Shown in pieces: positions 7,696 through 17,377 of a stretch of 64,000 nt of DNA. The stretch covers positions 351,428 to 415,427 of the forward strand of contig JADJKL010000004.1 of assembly GCA_016706055.1 (NCBI GenBank), written 5' to 3'. The notes beneath the pieces are model-generated. The model did no database searches. It saw only the letters and a program-made list of their open reading frames with translations, and was not told the origin of the DNA. The translations under genes and the position numbers were made by a program. The stretch comes from Chitinophagaceae bacterium (GTDB taxonomy: Bacteria > Bacteroidota > Bacteroidia > Chitinophagales > Chitinophagaceae). Positions within the stretch are counted from its first letter, which is position 1; every line of letters starts with the position of its first letter.

Positions 7696-9860
7696 ATGAA
7701 AAAGTTTTTATTAACGATTGTCCTCGCTGTTAGTTTCTTTTTTAAATCGTTTGCTGATGAGGGTATGTGGCTGCCCATGCTATTAGGACAGCAGGTTTAT
7801 GCGGACATGGTAAAAAAAGGATTGACATTATCCAAAGACCAGTTGTATAACATTAATAAGCCATCCTTAAAAGATGCCATCCTCATATTTGGTGGTGGTT
7901 GTACCGGAGAAATAGTTAGTAACCAGGGATTAATTTTTACCAATCATCATTGCGGCTATGATGCCATTGCTTCTGCCAGTACAGTAGATAATAATTATCT
8001 GCAAAATGGATTTTATGCAAAAAACAAAGGGGAAGAAATTCCTACCAATATTTCAGTACAGTTTTTATTACGCATTGATGAAGTAACGAAAGAAGTGTTG
8101 GACTCTCTTATTGGTCTTTCGGGTACAGAAAGAGTAAAGAAACAAAATGCTGTAATGGCTGCTATTAACAAAAGGATGAGTGATCCTGATCAGAATATTG
8201 AAGTAAAAGTGAACTCACTTTTTAAAGGAAATCAGTTTTTAGCATTCGTATATCAACGTTATACAGATGTTCGCTTGGTGGGAGCACCAGCTGAAAGTGT
8301 AGGCAAGTTTGGTGGCGATACCGATAACTGGGAATGGCCTCGACACACTGGTGACTTTTCTGTATTCCGTGTGTATAGCAATACTGATGGAAAGCCAGCA
8401 AAGTATGCAGAATCTAATATTCCCTTAAAGCCAAAATGGTATTTACCTATTTCTTTAAAACCTCTAAAAGATGGGGAATTCTCTATGATATGGGGTTATC
8501 CTGGTGGCACCAATCGTTATGAAAGTTCATATGGCATCAAACTGGCAACAGATATTAATAATCCTACATTGGTAAAACTTGGATGTAAGATTGAAATATA
8601 TGTTTGAAGAAATGAAGAAAGATCCGGCGGTTAAATTACAACTGGCTTCTTCTGTTGCGAGCATTGCAAACTACTGGAAGTTTTTTGATGGTGAAACAAA
8701 GCAGTTATTGAAATACGATGTATTTGGACAGAAACAAAAGTTTGAAGAGAAATTCAATGCTTGGGCAAAAGGTAAACCGGAGTACTCATCTATTTTTGCC
8801 GATTGGGCAAAAGCTTATGAAGCATGGAGGCCTTATGCCAAACAACGCCAATACATCAATGAAGGAATTAATGGCTCTCCGTTGATTGCATTTGCTGGTT
8901 CGTTATTACAACTGGAAGCTGCATTGGTGAAACCCGGCACTCCAATGACGGATGTTAAGAAAATTGCTGAAGCGGCGGACAGACAAAGAACTGCTTTTCT
9001 TGCAGAAGAAAATAAAGTGTCTGATCAGCAAGTGGTAGCGGCAGTTACTAAAATGTTTTATGAAGATGTTGAAAAGGATCAACAACCTATTGGATTTTAT
9101 GGCACATTGAAAAATTCATATGGCCCTCTGGACGATGACGCTACGTATAAAAAATATGCAGCCGACATGTTTAGCAAGACAATGATCTTTGACGATAGCA
9201 AATGGAAAGCCTTTATTGCTAATCCCGATGGCGTTGCTTTACAAAATGATCCTGCATTTGCACATGCCAGTGCTTTCTTTACTAATTACCTAAGTAAGTA
9301 CAGTCCATACTTTCAGCAATTCAATACAAGTAATGCAGAATTTGGAAGATTATATATGAAAGGTATTATGGAAATGGATCCTGCAAAGGCGAAGATGATG
9401 TATCCTGATGCCACATTTACTATGAGAGTAAGTTATGGTGCAGTAAAATCATACAAACCGAGAGATGCAGTTGCTTATGATTATGTAACAACATCAAAAG
9501 GGATTTTGGAAAAATATAAAGCTGGTGATTATGAATTTGATCTTCCAGCAAACCAGATCGACATGCTGAAGAAAAAGGGATTTTGGTCAGTATATGGATC
9601 CAACTCGTAAAGACCTTGTAATTAACTTTATTACTACCAATGACATAACGGGTGGAAATTCTGGCTCACCGGTGATAAATGGAAAAGGTGAATTAATCGG
9701 TCTTGCTTTTGATGGTAATTACGAAGCATTAAGCCATAAGCTGGCATTTGATAAAGATCTGAACCGTACTATCTGTGTTGATATTCGCTATGTACTTTGG
9801 TGTATTGATAAATTAGGTGGCGGTTCCAATATCATTAATGAATTAAAACTGATGAAATAA
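7696..9860 (+). CDS. S46 family dipeptidyl-peptidase (DPP7-like), two frameshifts
   Basis: The full S46 peptidase spans three frames. The signal peptide (MKKFLLTIVLAVSFFF) is followed by the catalytic His block TNHHCGY (His85 from ATG 7696), the Asp block HTGDFSVFRVY (Asp220) and the Ser block TGGNSGSPV. Known role: periplasmic or surface removal of dipeptides from oligopeptide N-termini for amino-acid nutrition. The residue 18 after the catalytic Ser is Gly (FDGN), as I recall for DPP7, where DPP11 has Arg. That predicts a preference for hydrophobic rather than acidic P1 residues. Breaks lie near 8578-8582 (one base missing) and 9577-9583 (one base extra). Flanking protein sequence is well preserved on both sides, so sequencing error is likely. 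Confidence 0.88.
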
Positions 9861-9878
9861 ATCAGCCACTATATTCAG

Positions 9879-9910
9879 AAAAGCCATCCTTATTTACTGG
9901 GATGGCTTTT
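9879..9910 (+). terminator. Rho-independent terminator
   Basis: An 11-bp stem AAAAGCCATCC/GGATGGCTTTT (9879-9889/9900-9910) with a 10-base loop, 18 bases after the peptidase stop, followed by CTGTTTTT. Confidence 0.85.
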
Positions 9911-9960
9911 CTGTTTTTAGCAAGCAATTAATTCAGTAACATTGCAGTGAGCTTATCTAC

Positions 9961-10626
9961 TTGAAAAAACGTATCTATATATCTGTTTGTTTTATGCTGC
10001 TTACTGCTGCCGTCTGGTCGCAGCAAATGCAGTTCAGTATTGCTACCGACCTCGGCGCTCAGCGAAGTTTGAAAAAAGAACAACGGTTTTGGTCATTAGG
10101 ACAAACGGTGCATGCCATATTTAATCTTACACCTAAAGAAGGAGTATATGTTTGGTTTTCTTATTATACCAATGGCAACTTTAAAAACAATCTTACGGCT
10201 ACAGCTAAGTCGGGATTGACTATACCACAAGCAATAGATTATGTGAACCAATCGAAGCTACGATTCAAGCATTTTTCTATTGGCTATAGAAAATATTTAG
10301 TGGGTGCTTGTGATATAGAAAAAGGATGGAATTTGTATGCTACTGCCGGTCTTGGATTATTGCCGGGCAGAGTTACGAATGTACATTCAGTAGCTATTGA
10401 TACTGCTGATTACAATGTGCCGGTGCTTAGCGGCACCGCCAACTTTAAACGACTGACAGCAGACCTTGCTCTTGGTTATGAAAAACCTCTTGGTGCAGAC
10501 TTCTTTCTATATGCAGAAGGAAGAGCTTGGATTCCTGCGTCGGACTATCCAAGCAAATATATTTTTGTAAATGACAAAGCACCACTTACAGCAATGTTCA
10601 ATATCGGATTGCGGATATTGTTTTAG
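9961..10626 (+). CDS. Predicted outer-membrane beta-barrel protein
   Basis: 221 residues with a signal peptide (KKRIYISVCFMLLTAAVWSQ). The start is TTG at 9961, since no ATG precedes the signal peptide in frame. The rest alternates polar and hydrophobic residues in strand-length blocks (GVYVWFSYYTNG, FKHFSIGYRKYL, NLYATAGLGLLPG, FFLYAEGRAWIP). It ends MFNIGLRILF, with the terminal aromatic residue typical of outer-membrane barrels. It is a single gene after a terminator. I do not recognise a specific family. It is likely a small 8-10 stranded barrel of unknown function. Confidence 0.7.
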   Translation: MKKRIYISVCFMLLTAAVWSQQMQFSIATDLGAQRSLKKEQRFWSLGQTVHAIFNLTPKEGVYVWFSYYTNGNFKNNLTATAKSGLTIPQAIDYVNQSKLRFKHFSIGYRKYLVGACDIEKGWNLYATAGLGLLPGRVTNVHSVAIDTADYNVPVLSGTANFKRLTADLALGYEKPLGADFFLYAEGRAWIPASDYPSKYIFVNDKAPLTAMFNIGLRILF

Positions 10627-10700
10627 GTATCTCTGACTTCTTTCCTCTCACAAGGGGGGAAACAGGGACATAACAAATTACAAGTTTTTAGAGATGCCTT

Positions 10701-11231
10701 TTAATACTTTACATCAAATCTTCCTTCGGAAACTGTGATAGGCGTACCAGTGCCAAAAACATCTTCAGCAGTAAACTGAAAAGTGCCTGATAGAATATTA
10801 TTTGTGGTGTCCATAAAGGTAATGGTTACACTGCCTGAGTAAGTGGCAGAAGTAAGCCATTCGCTTATTGGAGAAAAATTTCTTTTGACATAAAATCCAT
10901 AACTGGCAGCAGTGGATCTGGCCGCCATTGTCGTATTTAATGAATATGTGCCGGGACCTGTCAGATCTTTTATAAATATTTCAAATTCAGTTTCATTTGG
11001 AGAAGAAGCAAAATTTCTTGCTCTTATATAAAAGTTAGGGCCTAGCCTTATTGCTTCTAATAAATTACTGGCAGGCGCAGGGCCAAAACCTTGTGGTATC
11101 CAAAAGTTACCATTTACTTTAGCGCCGAATGTTTTCGCACCTGTTTGTGTGGCTGGTGGTAATTCTGTCACTTCTTTCTTACAAGACATTAAAAATAAAA
11201 GCGGAAGGCAAATGGTAATTAGTTTTTTCAT
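10701..11231 (-). CDS. Lipoprotein with DUF6252-like fold
   Basis: A 176-residue lipoprotein. I start it at ATG 11231 because MKKLITICLPLLFLMSC is a complete lipoprotein signal with Cys17. The frame is open upstream, but that would put a charged leader in front. The C-terminal half has a pattern seen in small Bacteroidota lipoproteins (TGPGTYSL, YSGSVTITFMDTTNNILSGTFQFTAED, ITVSEGRFDVKY). It is probably a beta-sandwich facing the periplasm or outside. It lies alone between two plus-strand genes. No catalytic residues are evident, and the family assignment is from memory. Confidence 0.75.
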   Translation of the reverse strand: MKKLITICLPLLFLMSCKKEVTELPPATQTGAKTFGAKVNGNFWIPQGFGPAPASNLLEAIRLGPNFYIRARNFASSPNETEFEIFIKDLTGPGTYSLNTTMAARSTAASYGFYVKRNFSPISEWLTSATYSGSVTITFMDTTNNILSGTFQFTAEDVFGTGTPITVSEGRFDVKY

Positions 11232-11357
11232 TAGACAGATTTCTATGGTGTATAACGTAATTTTTGTGTGTTTAATATATTTAAACATAAATCATGCTAA
11301 AATGATGGCAGTCGGAAAGTTTTAGCCATTATCTTTATTGCCATTAATAGCAATACT

Positions 11358-12473
11358 ATGGCCAATACACTTACAATAAAGCATATTGAACTTTTTAAGC
11401 TTTCTATTCCTTTAATAGCGCCTTTTGTTACTTCTTTAGGTGCTGATGAAAATGCAGAAAATGTAGTCGTTAAAATAACTACAAAAGAAGGAATTATTGG
11501 TTTTGGAGAATGTAGCCCGTATATGCCCATTAATGGTGAAAGCCAGGATACTTGTTTTATTGTAGGACAATACTTTGCCAAAGCGTTGAAAGGAAAAGAT
11601 GCGTTAGATATTGCAGGCTGTGTGGAGCTGATGGATAAAATTATTTATGCCAACAACAGTATTAAAAGTGCATTTGATATAGCACTCTATGATATTGCTG
11701 CGCAAAATGCTGGAGTGCCGTTATATAAATTTATTGGTGGAGAAAATAATAAAACGATCATTACAGATTATACAGTAAGTGTTGGTGATCCACAAAAAAT
11801 GGCAGCGGATGCCGTAAAAATAAAAGAGCAAGGTTATCCTGCTATTAAAGTAAAATTGGGATTGAATGGTAAAACGGATGTTATTCGCATGAAAGGCATA
11901 CGAGAAGCAGTGGGCAACGACATTCCATTACGAATAGATGCCAATCAAGGTTGGGGAGTAGAAGAAGCCATCGAAACATTAAAAGCATTAGCACCTTTTA
12001 ATATTCAACATTGCGAAGAGCCCATTGCCCGTTGGAACTATTTGCAATTAGCAAGAGTAAATAAAGAAAGCCCTATACCGATTATGGCCGATGAATGTTG
12101 TGGCGATGAGCATGATGCAGAACGATTGATACAATTAAAAGCCTGCGAGTACATGAATATTAAACTCGGAAAATCCGGCGGTATTTTTAAAGCATTAAAA
12201 ATGGCAAGAATGGCCGAAGCAGCCAACATACATTTACAAGTGGGAGCCATGCTGGAGTCTCGACTTGCGATGACGGCCTTTGCACATTATGCATTGTGCA
12301 GCCCAGCTATTGTACATTTTGATTTTGATACGGCACTCATGTTTAGAGAAGACCCTGTAACTGGCGGCATTGTATATGAAAAGCATGGTGTAGTGAAAGT
12401 ACCAGAAACTGTAGGGTTAGGAGCTACTATTGAAGCTGAGAGATTAGCTGAGATGGAGCAGGTGATTATCTGA
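11358..12473 (+). CDS. Dipeptide epimerase (enolase superfamily)
   Basis: 371 residues, mandelate racemase/muconate lactonizing fold. An N-terminal capping domain is followed by a barrel with the KxK acid-base motif (Lys164-Val-Lys166 in AIKVKLG). Metal ligands are Asp194 (RIDANQGW), Glu220 (HCEEP) and Asp245 (MADEC), and the opposing lysine is Lys269 (NIKLGKSGG). A C-terminal DFDT resembles the DxD motif of L-Ala-D/L-Glu epimerases, which contact the dipeptide amino group. Known role: interconversion of L-Ala-D-Glu from murein peptides, allowing its reuse. It fits a peptide-scavenging theme with the nearby S46 peptidase. Exact dipeptide specificity cannot be read from sequence. Confidence 0.88.
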   Translation: MANTLTIKHIELFKLSIPLIAPFVTSLGADENAENVVVKITTKEGIIGFGECSPYMPINGESQDTCFIVGQYFAKALKGKDALDIAGCVELMDKIIYANNSIKSAFDIALYDIAAQNAGVPLYKFIGGENNKTIITDYTVSVGDPQKMAADAVKIKEQGYPAIKVKLGLNGKTDVIRMKGIREAVGNDIPLRIDANQGWGVEEAIETLKALAPFNIQHCEEPIARWNYLQLARVNKESPIPIMADECCGDEHDAERLIQLKACEYMNIKLGKSGGIFKALKMARMAEAANIHLQVGAMLESRLAMTAFAHYALCSPAIVHFDFDTALMFREDPVTGGIVYEKHGVVKVPETVGLGATIEAERLAEMEQVII

Positions 12474-12975
12474 TGCTGACTGCCTATTAATGTAAAGAAT
12501 TATTAGCCCAGCTTCGGTACTACTATCATCGTTCCTTGCACAGTTTACCCTGAGGAACGAAGGGCACTCTTGTACTGTAGTAATTCTATTCAGCTTCTCT
12601 TCTCAGCACCGTCTCGCTTTGCGGACGTTGTGTATGAGCTTATTTAAATCAACAGCCATTTTCTTTATATTTAATCTTAAGTTGTAAACCGATATCCAAC
12701 GCCACCTTCGGGAGAAATTGCTCGGAAGCAAAGAGGAGAATGGTGCCAGCCGATAATAAGTTTTCCTTTATAACATAATCTAATAAGCAGTAGATTTCCC
12801 AATAACCTGCAATAAGACAATCCTGCGAATTGAAATAATTTCCTGACTCATATACTGTAATCAATTCTCTCTTTAAAACTGTGACACTAAGGTTTTATAT
12901 AAGTTTTTATGGAAAAGCTAATATTTAGCCTATAAATTCAGTATGTCTACAAAATTCAGGGACTAAATTTGCGTA
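12474..12975. other. 502-base gap with hairpin and possible gene remnant
   Basis: No convincing intact gene. A 7-bp hairpin CGTTCCT/AGGAACG (12530-12536/12553-12559) sits in a patch that looks like a degenerate intergenic repeat. On the minus strand a 71-codon frame (12649-12864) encodes a hydrophobic peptide ending LQLKIKYKENGC. It has no recognisable domain and could be the tail of a decayed gene. The right end holds the -7 box of the following regulator gene. Confidence 0.35.
12964..12971 (+). promoter_or_regulatory. -7 box TAAATTTG four bases before ATG
   Basis: TAAATTTG matches TAnnTTTG, and the start codon of the response regulator begins after only four bases (cgta). Transcription would start at or beside the ATG. 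No clear TTG -33 element is seen at the expected distance. The same arrangement (TAAATTTG, cTta, ATG) precedes the paralogous regulator at 18450. Confidence 0.5.
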
Positions 12976-13650
12976 ATGAAACTATTACTCATTGAAGATG
13001 AAAAAAAGTTGAGTGAAAGCATTGTGACATACTTAAAGATGGAGAATTATGTGTGTGAAGTAGCGGCTGATTTTAAAACTGCAATTGATAAAACGGAGTC
13101 TTTTAATTATGACTGCATACTGTTGGATATATCATTGCCAGGTGGCAATGGATTGAATGTGCTAAAAGAGCTTAAACGAAACAAGAAGACGGATGGAGTA
13201 ATTATTATTTCTGCAAAAAATTCTATTGATGACAGGATTGATGGATTAAACTTAGGTGCGGATGATTATCTTCCTAAACCTTTTCATCTCTCCGAACTAA
13301 GTGCAAGGATAGCTGCTATTATTCGACGTCGAAATTTTGATGGTAATAAACTAGTTGTATTTGAAGAAATAACAATAGATACAATGAGCAAGATGGCAGC
13401 CGTTCATCATGTAGGTCTAGACCTTACACGAACAGAATATGACTTGTTACTTTATCTGATTACCAATAAAAATAGGGTTGTTTCTAAAAATGCTATTGCT
13501 GAACATATTTCGGCAGCTGAGGCAGATGCTTTTGATAGTTACGATTTTATTTATGCTCACTTAAAAAACCTGCGAAAGAAACTGGTGTTAGCAGGTTGCA
13601 CTGATTATATTAAAAATGTGTACGGTATTGGATATAAATTTTCTGTTTAA
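12976..13650 (+). CDS. OmpR/PhoB-family response regulator (copy 1)
   Basis: 224 residues. The receiver domain has the acidic pair (EDE near the N-terminus), phospho-acceptor Asp in CILLDISLPGG and Lys in YLPKPF. A C-terminal winged-helix DNA-binding domain follows (TRTEYDLLLYLITNKNRVVSK ending GIGYKFSV). It forms an operon with the next histidine kinase, two bases apart. A paralogous regulator/kinase pair lies at 18450-20384, and the two pairs bracket PAP2 and PepSY-like genes that are plausible targets. The stimulus is unknown. Confidence 0.93.
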   Translation: MKLLLIEDEKKLSESIVTYLKMENYVCEVAADFKTAIDKTESFNYDCILLDISLPGGNGLNVLKELKRNKKTDGVIIISAKNSIDDRIDGLNLGADDYLPKPFHLSELSARIAAIIRRRNFDGNKLVVFEEITIDTMSKMAAVHHVGLDLTRTEYDLLLYLITNKNRVVSKNAIAEHISAAEADAFDSYDFIYAHLKNLRKKLVLAGCTDYIKNVYGIGYKFSV

Positions 13651-13652
13651 GG

Positions 13653-14924
13653 ATGAAGCTACTCAATAAGTCAATCAGGTCTTATCTTATTTATGCCGCT
13701 ATAGTTTTAATAGTAGCTATTCCTATTTTCTATTTTGTAATACAGGCTATTGTAAAAGAAGATGTGGATGAAAGCCTTATAGCACACAAAGAACTAATAT
13801 TGAATAAAATTGAAGAAGTGATGGATGACAATCCATTTCATTTCCTTTCCGCATTTGAGCCAAACCTTTCTATTGCTCCAAGCAGCTCTTTAGCTCACTA
13901 TGACAAATTTTACTCAATATCAATTTATGATTCAATCTCAAGGGAAAATATTCCCTACCGTGTATTTGAAAGTAATGTGTTGATTAGAAATAAGCCTTAC
14001 CTGATTAAACTTAAAAGCTCTTTGATAGATAGCAAAGAACTAATTCAGAGCATTTTTTGGATAATGACAGCACTTCTCCTTGTAATTGTATTAGGTCTTA
14101 TCATTATAAATAAAGCAATAGCAAAGAAAATATGGGCTCCTTTTTATAGCACACTTAATAAACTTCATCAGTTAAAGATTGAAGACAAAGAACAACTTGT
14201 GTTCGGTAAAACTTCCACTGATGAGTTTACAGAATTAAATAGTACAATCACTTCTTTAGTAAAAAGAAATCAACAGGCATACCAATCGCAAAAAGAATTT
14301 ACGGAAAATGCTTCGCATGAAATGCAGACACCGCTGGCAATATTTCAGCACAAGCTAGAATTACTGATGCAAACAAATCCAATATCTGCCGAGCAGGCAG
14401 ATCTGATAAGCGAACTGGCAGATGCAAACCAGCGAATGAACAAACTAAACAAAAACCTGTTGCTGATTACTAAGATAGAGAACAATCAATTTCAGGAAAA
14501 GGAAAAATTATCCATAAAAGAACTGCTTACTAAAATGTTAGAACAGTTTAGGTTTAGAACAGAGGAGAAAAATATTACAGTTAAGTTACAAAGCGAAGCG
14601 GATATAAAAATTGAAGCTAATAAATCTCTTTTTGAAATTCTCTTTAGCAATCTTTTAACGAATGCAATCCGCCACAATTATGTCAATGGGGAAATTGATA
14701 TTTTAATTAATAAAAACTTTATAAGTATTGCCAATACAGGCAAGCCAGAAAGTCTTGACAGGAGCAAGCTGTTTCAACGATTTCAAAAGCAGACGGACGA
14801 TAATAGCAGCACTGGGCTTGGATTAGAAATATCGAAAAAAATTGCTGCGCTGTACCAGTTTGAAATGGAGTATCAGTTTGTTAATGGACTTCATCAGTTC
14901 AATATCAATTTTGTGAAAGAATAA
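13653..14924 (+). CDS. Sensor histidine kinase (copy 1)
   Basis: 423 residues. TM1 is at ~10-32 (YLIYAAIVLIVAIPIFYFV), a periplasmic segment of about 100 residues follows, and TM2 is at ~130-152. The cytoplasmic part has a HisKA domain with phospho-acceptor His in NASHEMQTPLAIF, N-box NLLTNAIRHN and a G2-type TGLGLEISKK. The G1 box is short (SIANTGKP), as often seen in this subfamily. Paralogous to the kinase at 19120-20384. Cognate regulator is the preceding gene. Confidence 0.92.
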   Translation: MKLLNKSIRSYLIYAAIVLIVAIPIFYFVIQAIVKEDVDESLIAHKELILNKIEEVMDDNPFHFLSAFEPNLSIAPSSSLAHYDKFYSISIYDSISRENIPYRVFESNVLIRNKPYLIKLKSSLIDSKELIQSIFWIMTALLLVIVLGLIIINKAIAKKIWAPFYSTLNKLHQLKIEDKEQLVFGKTSTDEFTELNSTITSLVKRNQQAYQSQKEFTENASHEMQTPLAIFQHKLELLMQTNPISAEQADLISELADANQRMNKLNKNLLLITKIENNQFQEKEKLSIKELLTKMLEQFRFRTEEKNITVKLQSEADIKIEANKSLFEILFSNLLTNAIRHNYVNGEIDILINKNFISIANTGKPESLDRSKLFQRFQKQTDDNSSTGLGLEISKKIAALYQFEMEYQFVNGLHQFNINFVKE

Positions 14925-15008
14925 TATATTAAACGCTGTTTAGGTTAGGTTATGGTAAGGGAGCCTTTTTTCTAAGAGGCTTCCTCTTTTATTCAGAATG
15001 TCTTCAGG
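14922..15008 (+). repeat. Duplicated 3' region with terminator, copy A
   Basis: About 80 bases just after the kinase gene share order and near-identical blocks with 15930-16014: CTGTTTAGGTTA, AAGGGAGC, T-run, TTATTCAGAATGT and TTCAG. It contains the hairpin GGGAGCC/GGCTTCC (14959-14965/14978-14984) and then CTCTTTT, which should act as a terminator. The duplication of this 3' region is a trace of segmental duplication. Confidence 0.65.
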
Positions 15009-15128
15009 TAATGATAATGGTAATAGTGGTTGCGAATGTGAAATGCCTGAATAGTTTTCAATTTCATTTGCGGGTGTAGCTCCCTGAGAAATTGGAGGAG
15101 TTTTTTTTAAAACTAATTTTACGTTTAA

Positions 15129-15932
15129 ATGAGTAAGCTTTACATAATTTTTTTATTATTGATAGCAAACAATATACAAGCACAGAAAATTGACAGCATA
15201 CCTGTTAATTTGGGAATAAGCTCATCGAAACCTGAATTTTATTTGAACAATAAATTAACCGAAATCAACGATAGTAGAAAAAAGCTAAAAGCTTTAATTC
15301 TACCCGGCGCAATGATAGCCTATGGAGTAATCTCATTGGAAAGTGATGCACTACAAGAGTTGGATTACAAGTTTAAAGAAGAAATCTGGACAGAGAATCA
15401 ACATAATACTATTAAGATTGACAATTATTTGCAATATGCACCTGCAGTCTCTGTATATGCATTAAATGCCTTGGGAATAAAAGGCAAAAATAATTTTCGA
15501 GACAGAACGTTGATTTATTTAACAGCTAGCACCATGATGGGAATTACTGTTGAATCGTTAAAGACTGCTACAAAAAGTCAAAGACCAGATGGCGGCGCAA
15601 ATGCTTTCCCTTCAGGTCATACAGCTTCAGCCTTTGTAGCTGCCGAATTTTTAAGACAGGAATATAAATCCATTTCTCCCTGGATTGGCGTTGCCGGATA
15701 TGCTATGGCAACTATGACTGCCTATCTGAGAATGTATAACAATAAGCATTGGTTTAGTGATTTGTTACCAGCTGCCGGAATTGGTATATTGTCAACAAGA
15801 GCTGCTTATTGGATTTATCCGGCAATTAAAAGAAAACTATTTAGGAATAAGCCAATGAATACGATTGTTATGCCATATTATCACAAAGGGAATGCGGGAG
15901 TGTCTTTAACATACAATTTCCATAAAGATTAA
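15129..15932 (+). CDS. PAP2-superfamily phosphatase (copy 1)
   Basis: 267 residues with a signal peptide (MSKLYIIFLLLIANNIQAQ). The three-part PAP2 signature is present: K(x)6RP as KSQRPDGG, PSGHT as FPSGHTASAF, and SR(x)5H(x)3D represented by RMYNNKHWFSD. The family dephosphorylates lipid phosphates such as undecaprenyl-pyrophosphate, phosphatidic acid or lipid A. Hydrophobic segments suggest membrane attachment. The copy at 16546 has exactly the same length and the same ending style (NTIVMPYY...), so the two are paralogues. Substrate not deducible. Confidence 0.88.
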   Translation: MSKLYIIFLLLIANNIQAQKIDSIPVNLGISSSKPEFYLNNKLTEINDSRKKLKALILPGAMIAYGVISLESDALQELDYKFKEEIWTENQHNTIKIDNYLQYAPAVSVYALNALGIKGKNNFRDRTLIYLTASTMMGITVESLKTATKSQRPDGGANAFPSGHTASAFVAAEFLRQEYKSISPWIGVAGYAMATMTAYLRMYNNKHWFSDLLPAAGIGILSTRAAYWIYPAIKRKLFRNKPMNTIVMPYYHKGNAGVSLTYNFHKD

Positions 15933-16014
15933 AATATTTTAAGGCTGTTTAGGTTATAGCAAGGGAGCTTTTTTTTAAGAGACTTCCTTTTTATTCAGAA
16001 TGTATTCAGATTTG
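15930..16014 (+). repeat. Duplicated 3' region with terminator, copy B
   Basis: Counterpart of 14922-15008, located after the first PAP2 gene. It shares CTGTTTAGGTTA, AAGGGAGCTTTTTT, TTATTCAGAATGT and TTCAG. The stem AAGGGAG/CTTCCTT (15961-15967/15983-15989, one G-U) followed by TTT can act as a terminator. Confidence 0.6.
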
Positions 16015-16050
16015 ATTTAGAACTTTGGTTCTTATAATCTAAATTTTAAA

Positions 16051-16479
16051 ATGAAGTATTTATTTGCATTACTAATTATAAGTGCCACTGTTATTTTTGT
16101 TGCATGTGGGCAAAAGTTGGAGGCATCGAAAGTGCCGGTCCCTGTAAAAGAATCTTTTTCTCAGCATTTTCCAGGAGCTACTGCCAAATGGGAGAAAGAA
16201 GATGAAAAATTTGAAGCAGGGTTCAAGTTTCAGGATCATTCAATGAGTGCATTATTTGATGCGAATGGAACTATGACAGAATCTGAAATCGAAATAAAAG
16301 TAGCTGAACTGCCAGCCAATGTTTTAGCTTATTTGAAAGCCAATCATAATGGTACAACTATTAATGAAGCAGCAAAAATTACTAAAGCGAATGGAGAAAT
16401 GATTTATGAAGCAGAAATAAAAGGGAAAGACCTGCTATTTGATATGAATGGAAATTTCATTGAAGAAGTAAAAAACTAA
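16051..16479 (+). CDS. PepSY-like domain lipoprotein
   Basis: 142 residues with a lipoprotein-type signal (MKYLFALLIISATVIFVACG, Cys19). Two PepSY-like repeats follow: one around VKESFSQHFPGATAKWEKE and one around LKANHNGTTINEAAKITKANG. Known: PepSY-like proteins are periplasmic and are often encoded beside two-component systems, where they are thought to modulate peptidases or sensing. Here it sits between two PAP2 phosphatase genes inside the duplicated two-component region. It could be an accessory sensor or a regulon member. No catalytic residues are expected. Confidence 0.85.
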   Translation: MKYLFALLIISATVIFVACGQKLEASKVPVPVKESFSQHFPGATAKWEKEDEKFEAGFKFQDHSMSALFDANGTMTESEIEIKVAELPANVLAYLKANHNGTTINEAAKITKANGEMIYEAEIKGKDLLFDMNGNFIEEVKN

Positions 16480-16545
16480 AATAATTTTATTAAATGTAAA
16501 CGGGGTACGATCCCTTTCCTTAAGTAATCATTCTAAACCACCTAT

Positions 16546-17349
16546 ATGTTAATTGTAAGAAATATTTTTTTAGCATCGATGGCTTTGCTTATGCAAATAC
16601 CATTACATGCTCAAACAGCAAACCTAAGTATAGAGCCAGCAACAGTAATAGCAGACAGTATTCCTGTTAATTCGAACATGGAACAGGAGGTTATAAAAAA
16701 CAAGTTTCCTGTTAAATCATTTATTATCCCAGCTGCGCTGATAACTTATGGTGCTGTTACAATGGGAAACCATGGGCCAAATAGTATTAACGGAAAGTTG
16801 CAGGATCAGATTTGGATAAATAAACCTCACGCAACAAGAGGTATAGATAATTTTCTGATGTTTGTGCCTGCAGTATCTGTTTATGCTTTAAATGCATTTG
16901 GAGTAAAAGGGAAAAATAATTTTAAAGATAGAACGATGATTTATCTGATGTCAAATATCATTTCTAATGTAATTGTTTATCCTACAAAAACTTTTACCAA
17001 TGAGATAAGACCGAATGGGAAAAAATATTCTTTTCCTTCCGGACATACTGCAACAGCTTTTGCAGCTGCAGAGTTTATGCGTATGGAATATAAAGACAGA
17101 TCTGCTTTGTATGGTGTAGCTGGTTATTTGATGGCAGCAGCAACAGGATATCTTAGAATGTATAATAATAAACATTGGTTTAGCGATGTAGTGGCTGGTG
17201 CTGGTGTTGGAATTGCTTCTACTCAACTTTCGTACTGGCTATATCCAAAAATTAAAAAAGCATTTTCTAAAAATAAACCATCCAACACCATTGTGATGCC
17301 AACATATAATAATGGCTCTTTTGGATTGACGTTTAGTAAGCAGTTTTAA
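16546..17349 (+). CDS. PAP2-superfamily phosphatase (copy 2)
   Basis: 267 residues. A signal peptide (SMALLMQIPLHAQ) is followed by an enzyme core parallel to copy 1: FVPAVSVYALNAFGVKGKNN, FPSGHTATAFAAAEFMRMEY and RMYNNKHWFSDVVAG. The first motif is less standard (TNEIRPNGKKYS). Paralogous to 15129-15932. Only 28 bases separate it from the following membrane-protein gene, so the two are probably co-transcribed. Predicted lipid or isoprenoid phosphatase, substrate unknown. Confidence 0.88.
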   Translation: MLIVRNIFLASMALLMQIPLHAQTANLSIEPATVIADSIPVNSNMEQEVIKNKFPVKSFIIPAALITYGAVTMGNHGPNSINGKLQDQIWINKPHATRGIDNFLMFVPAVSVYALNAFGVKGKNNFKDRTMIYLMSNIISNVIVYPTKTFTNEIRPNGKKYSFPSGHTATAFAAAEFMRMEYKDRSALYGVAGYLMAAATGYLRMYNNKHWFSDVVAGAGVGIASTQLSYWLYPKIKKAFSKNKPSNTIVMPTYNNGSFGLTFSKQF

Positions 17350-17377
17350 CTGGAGACAAAGCAAGATAAGCATCAGG

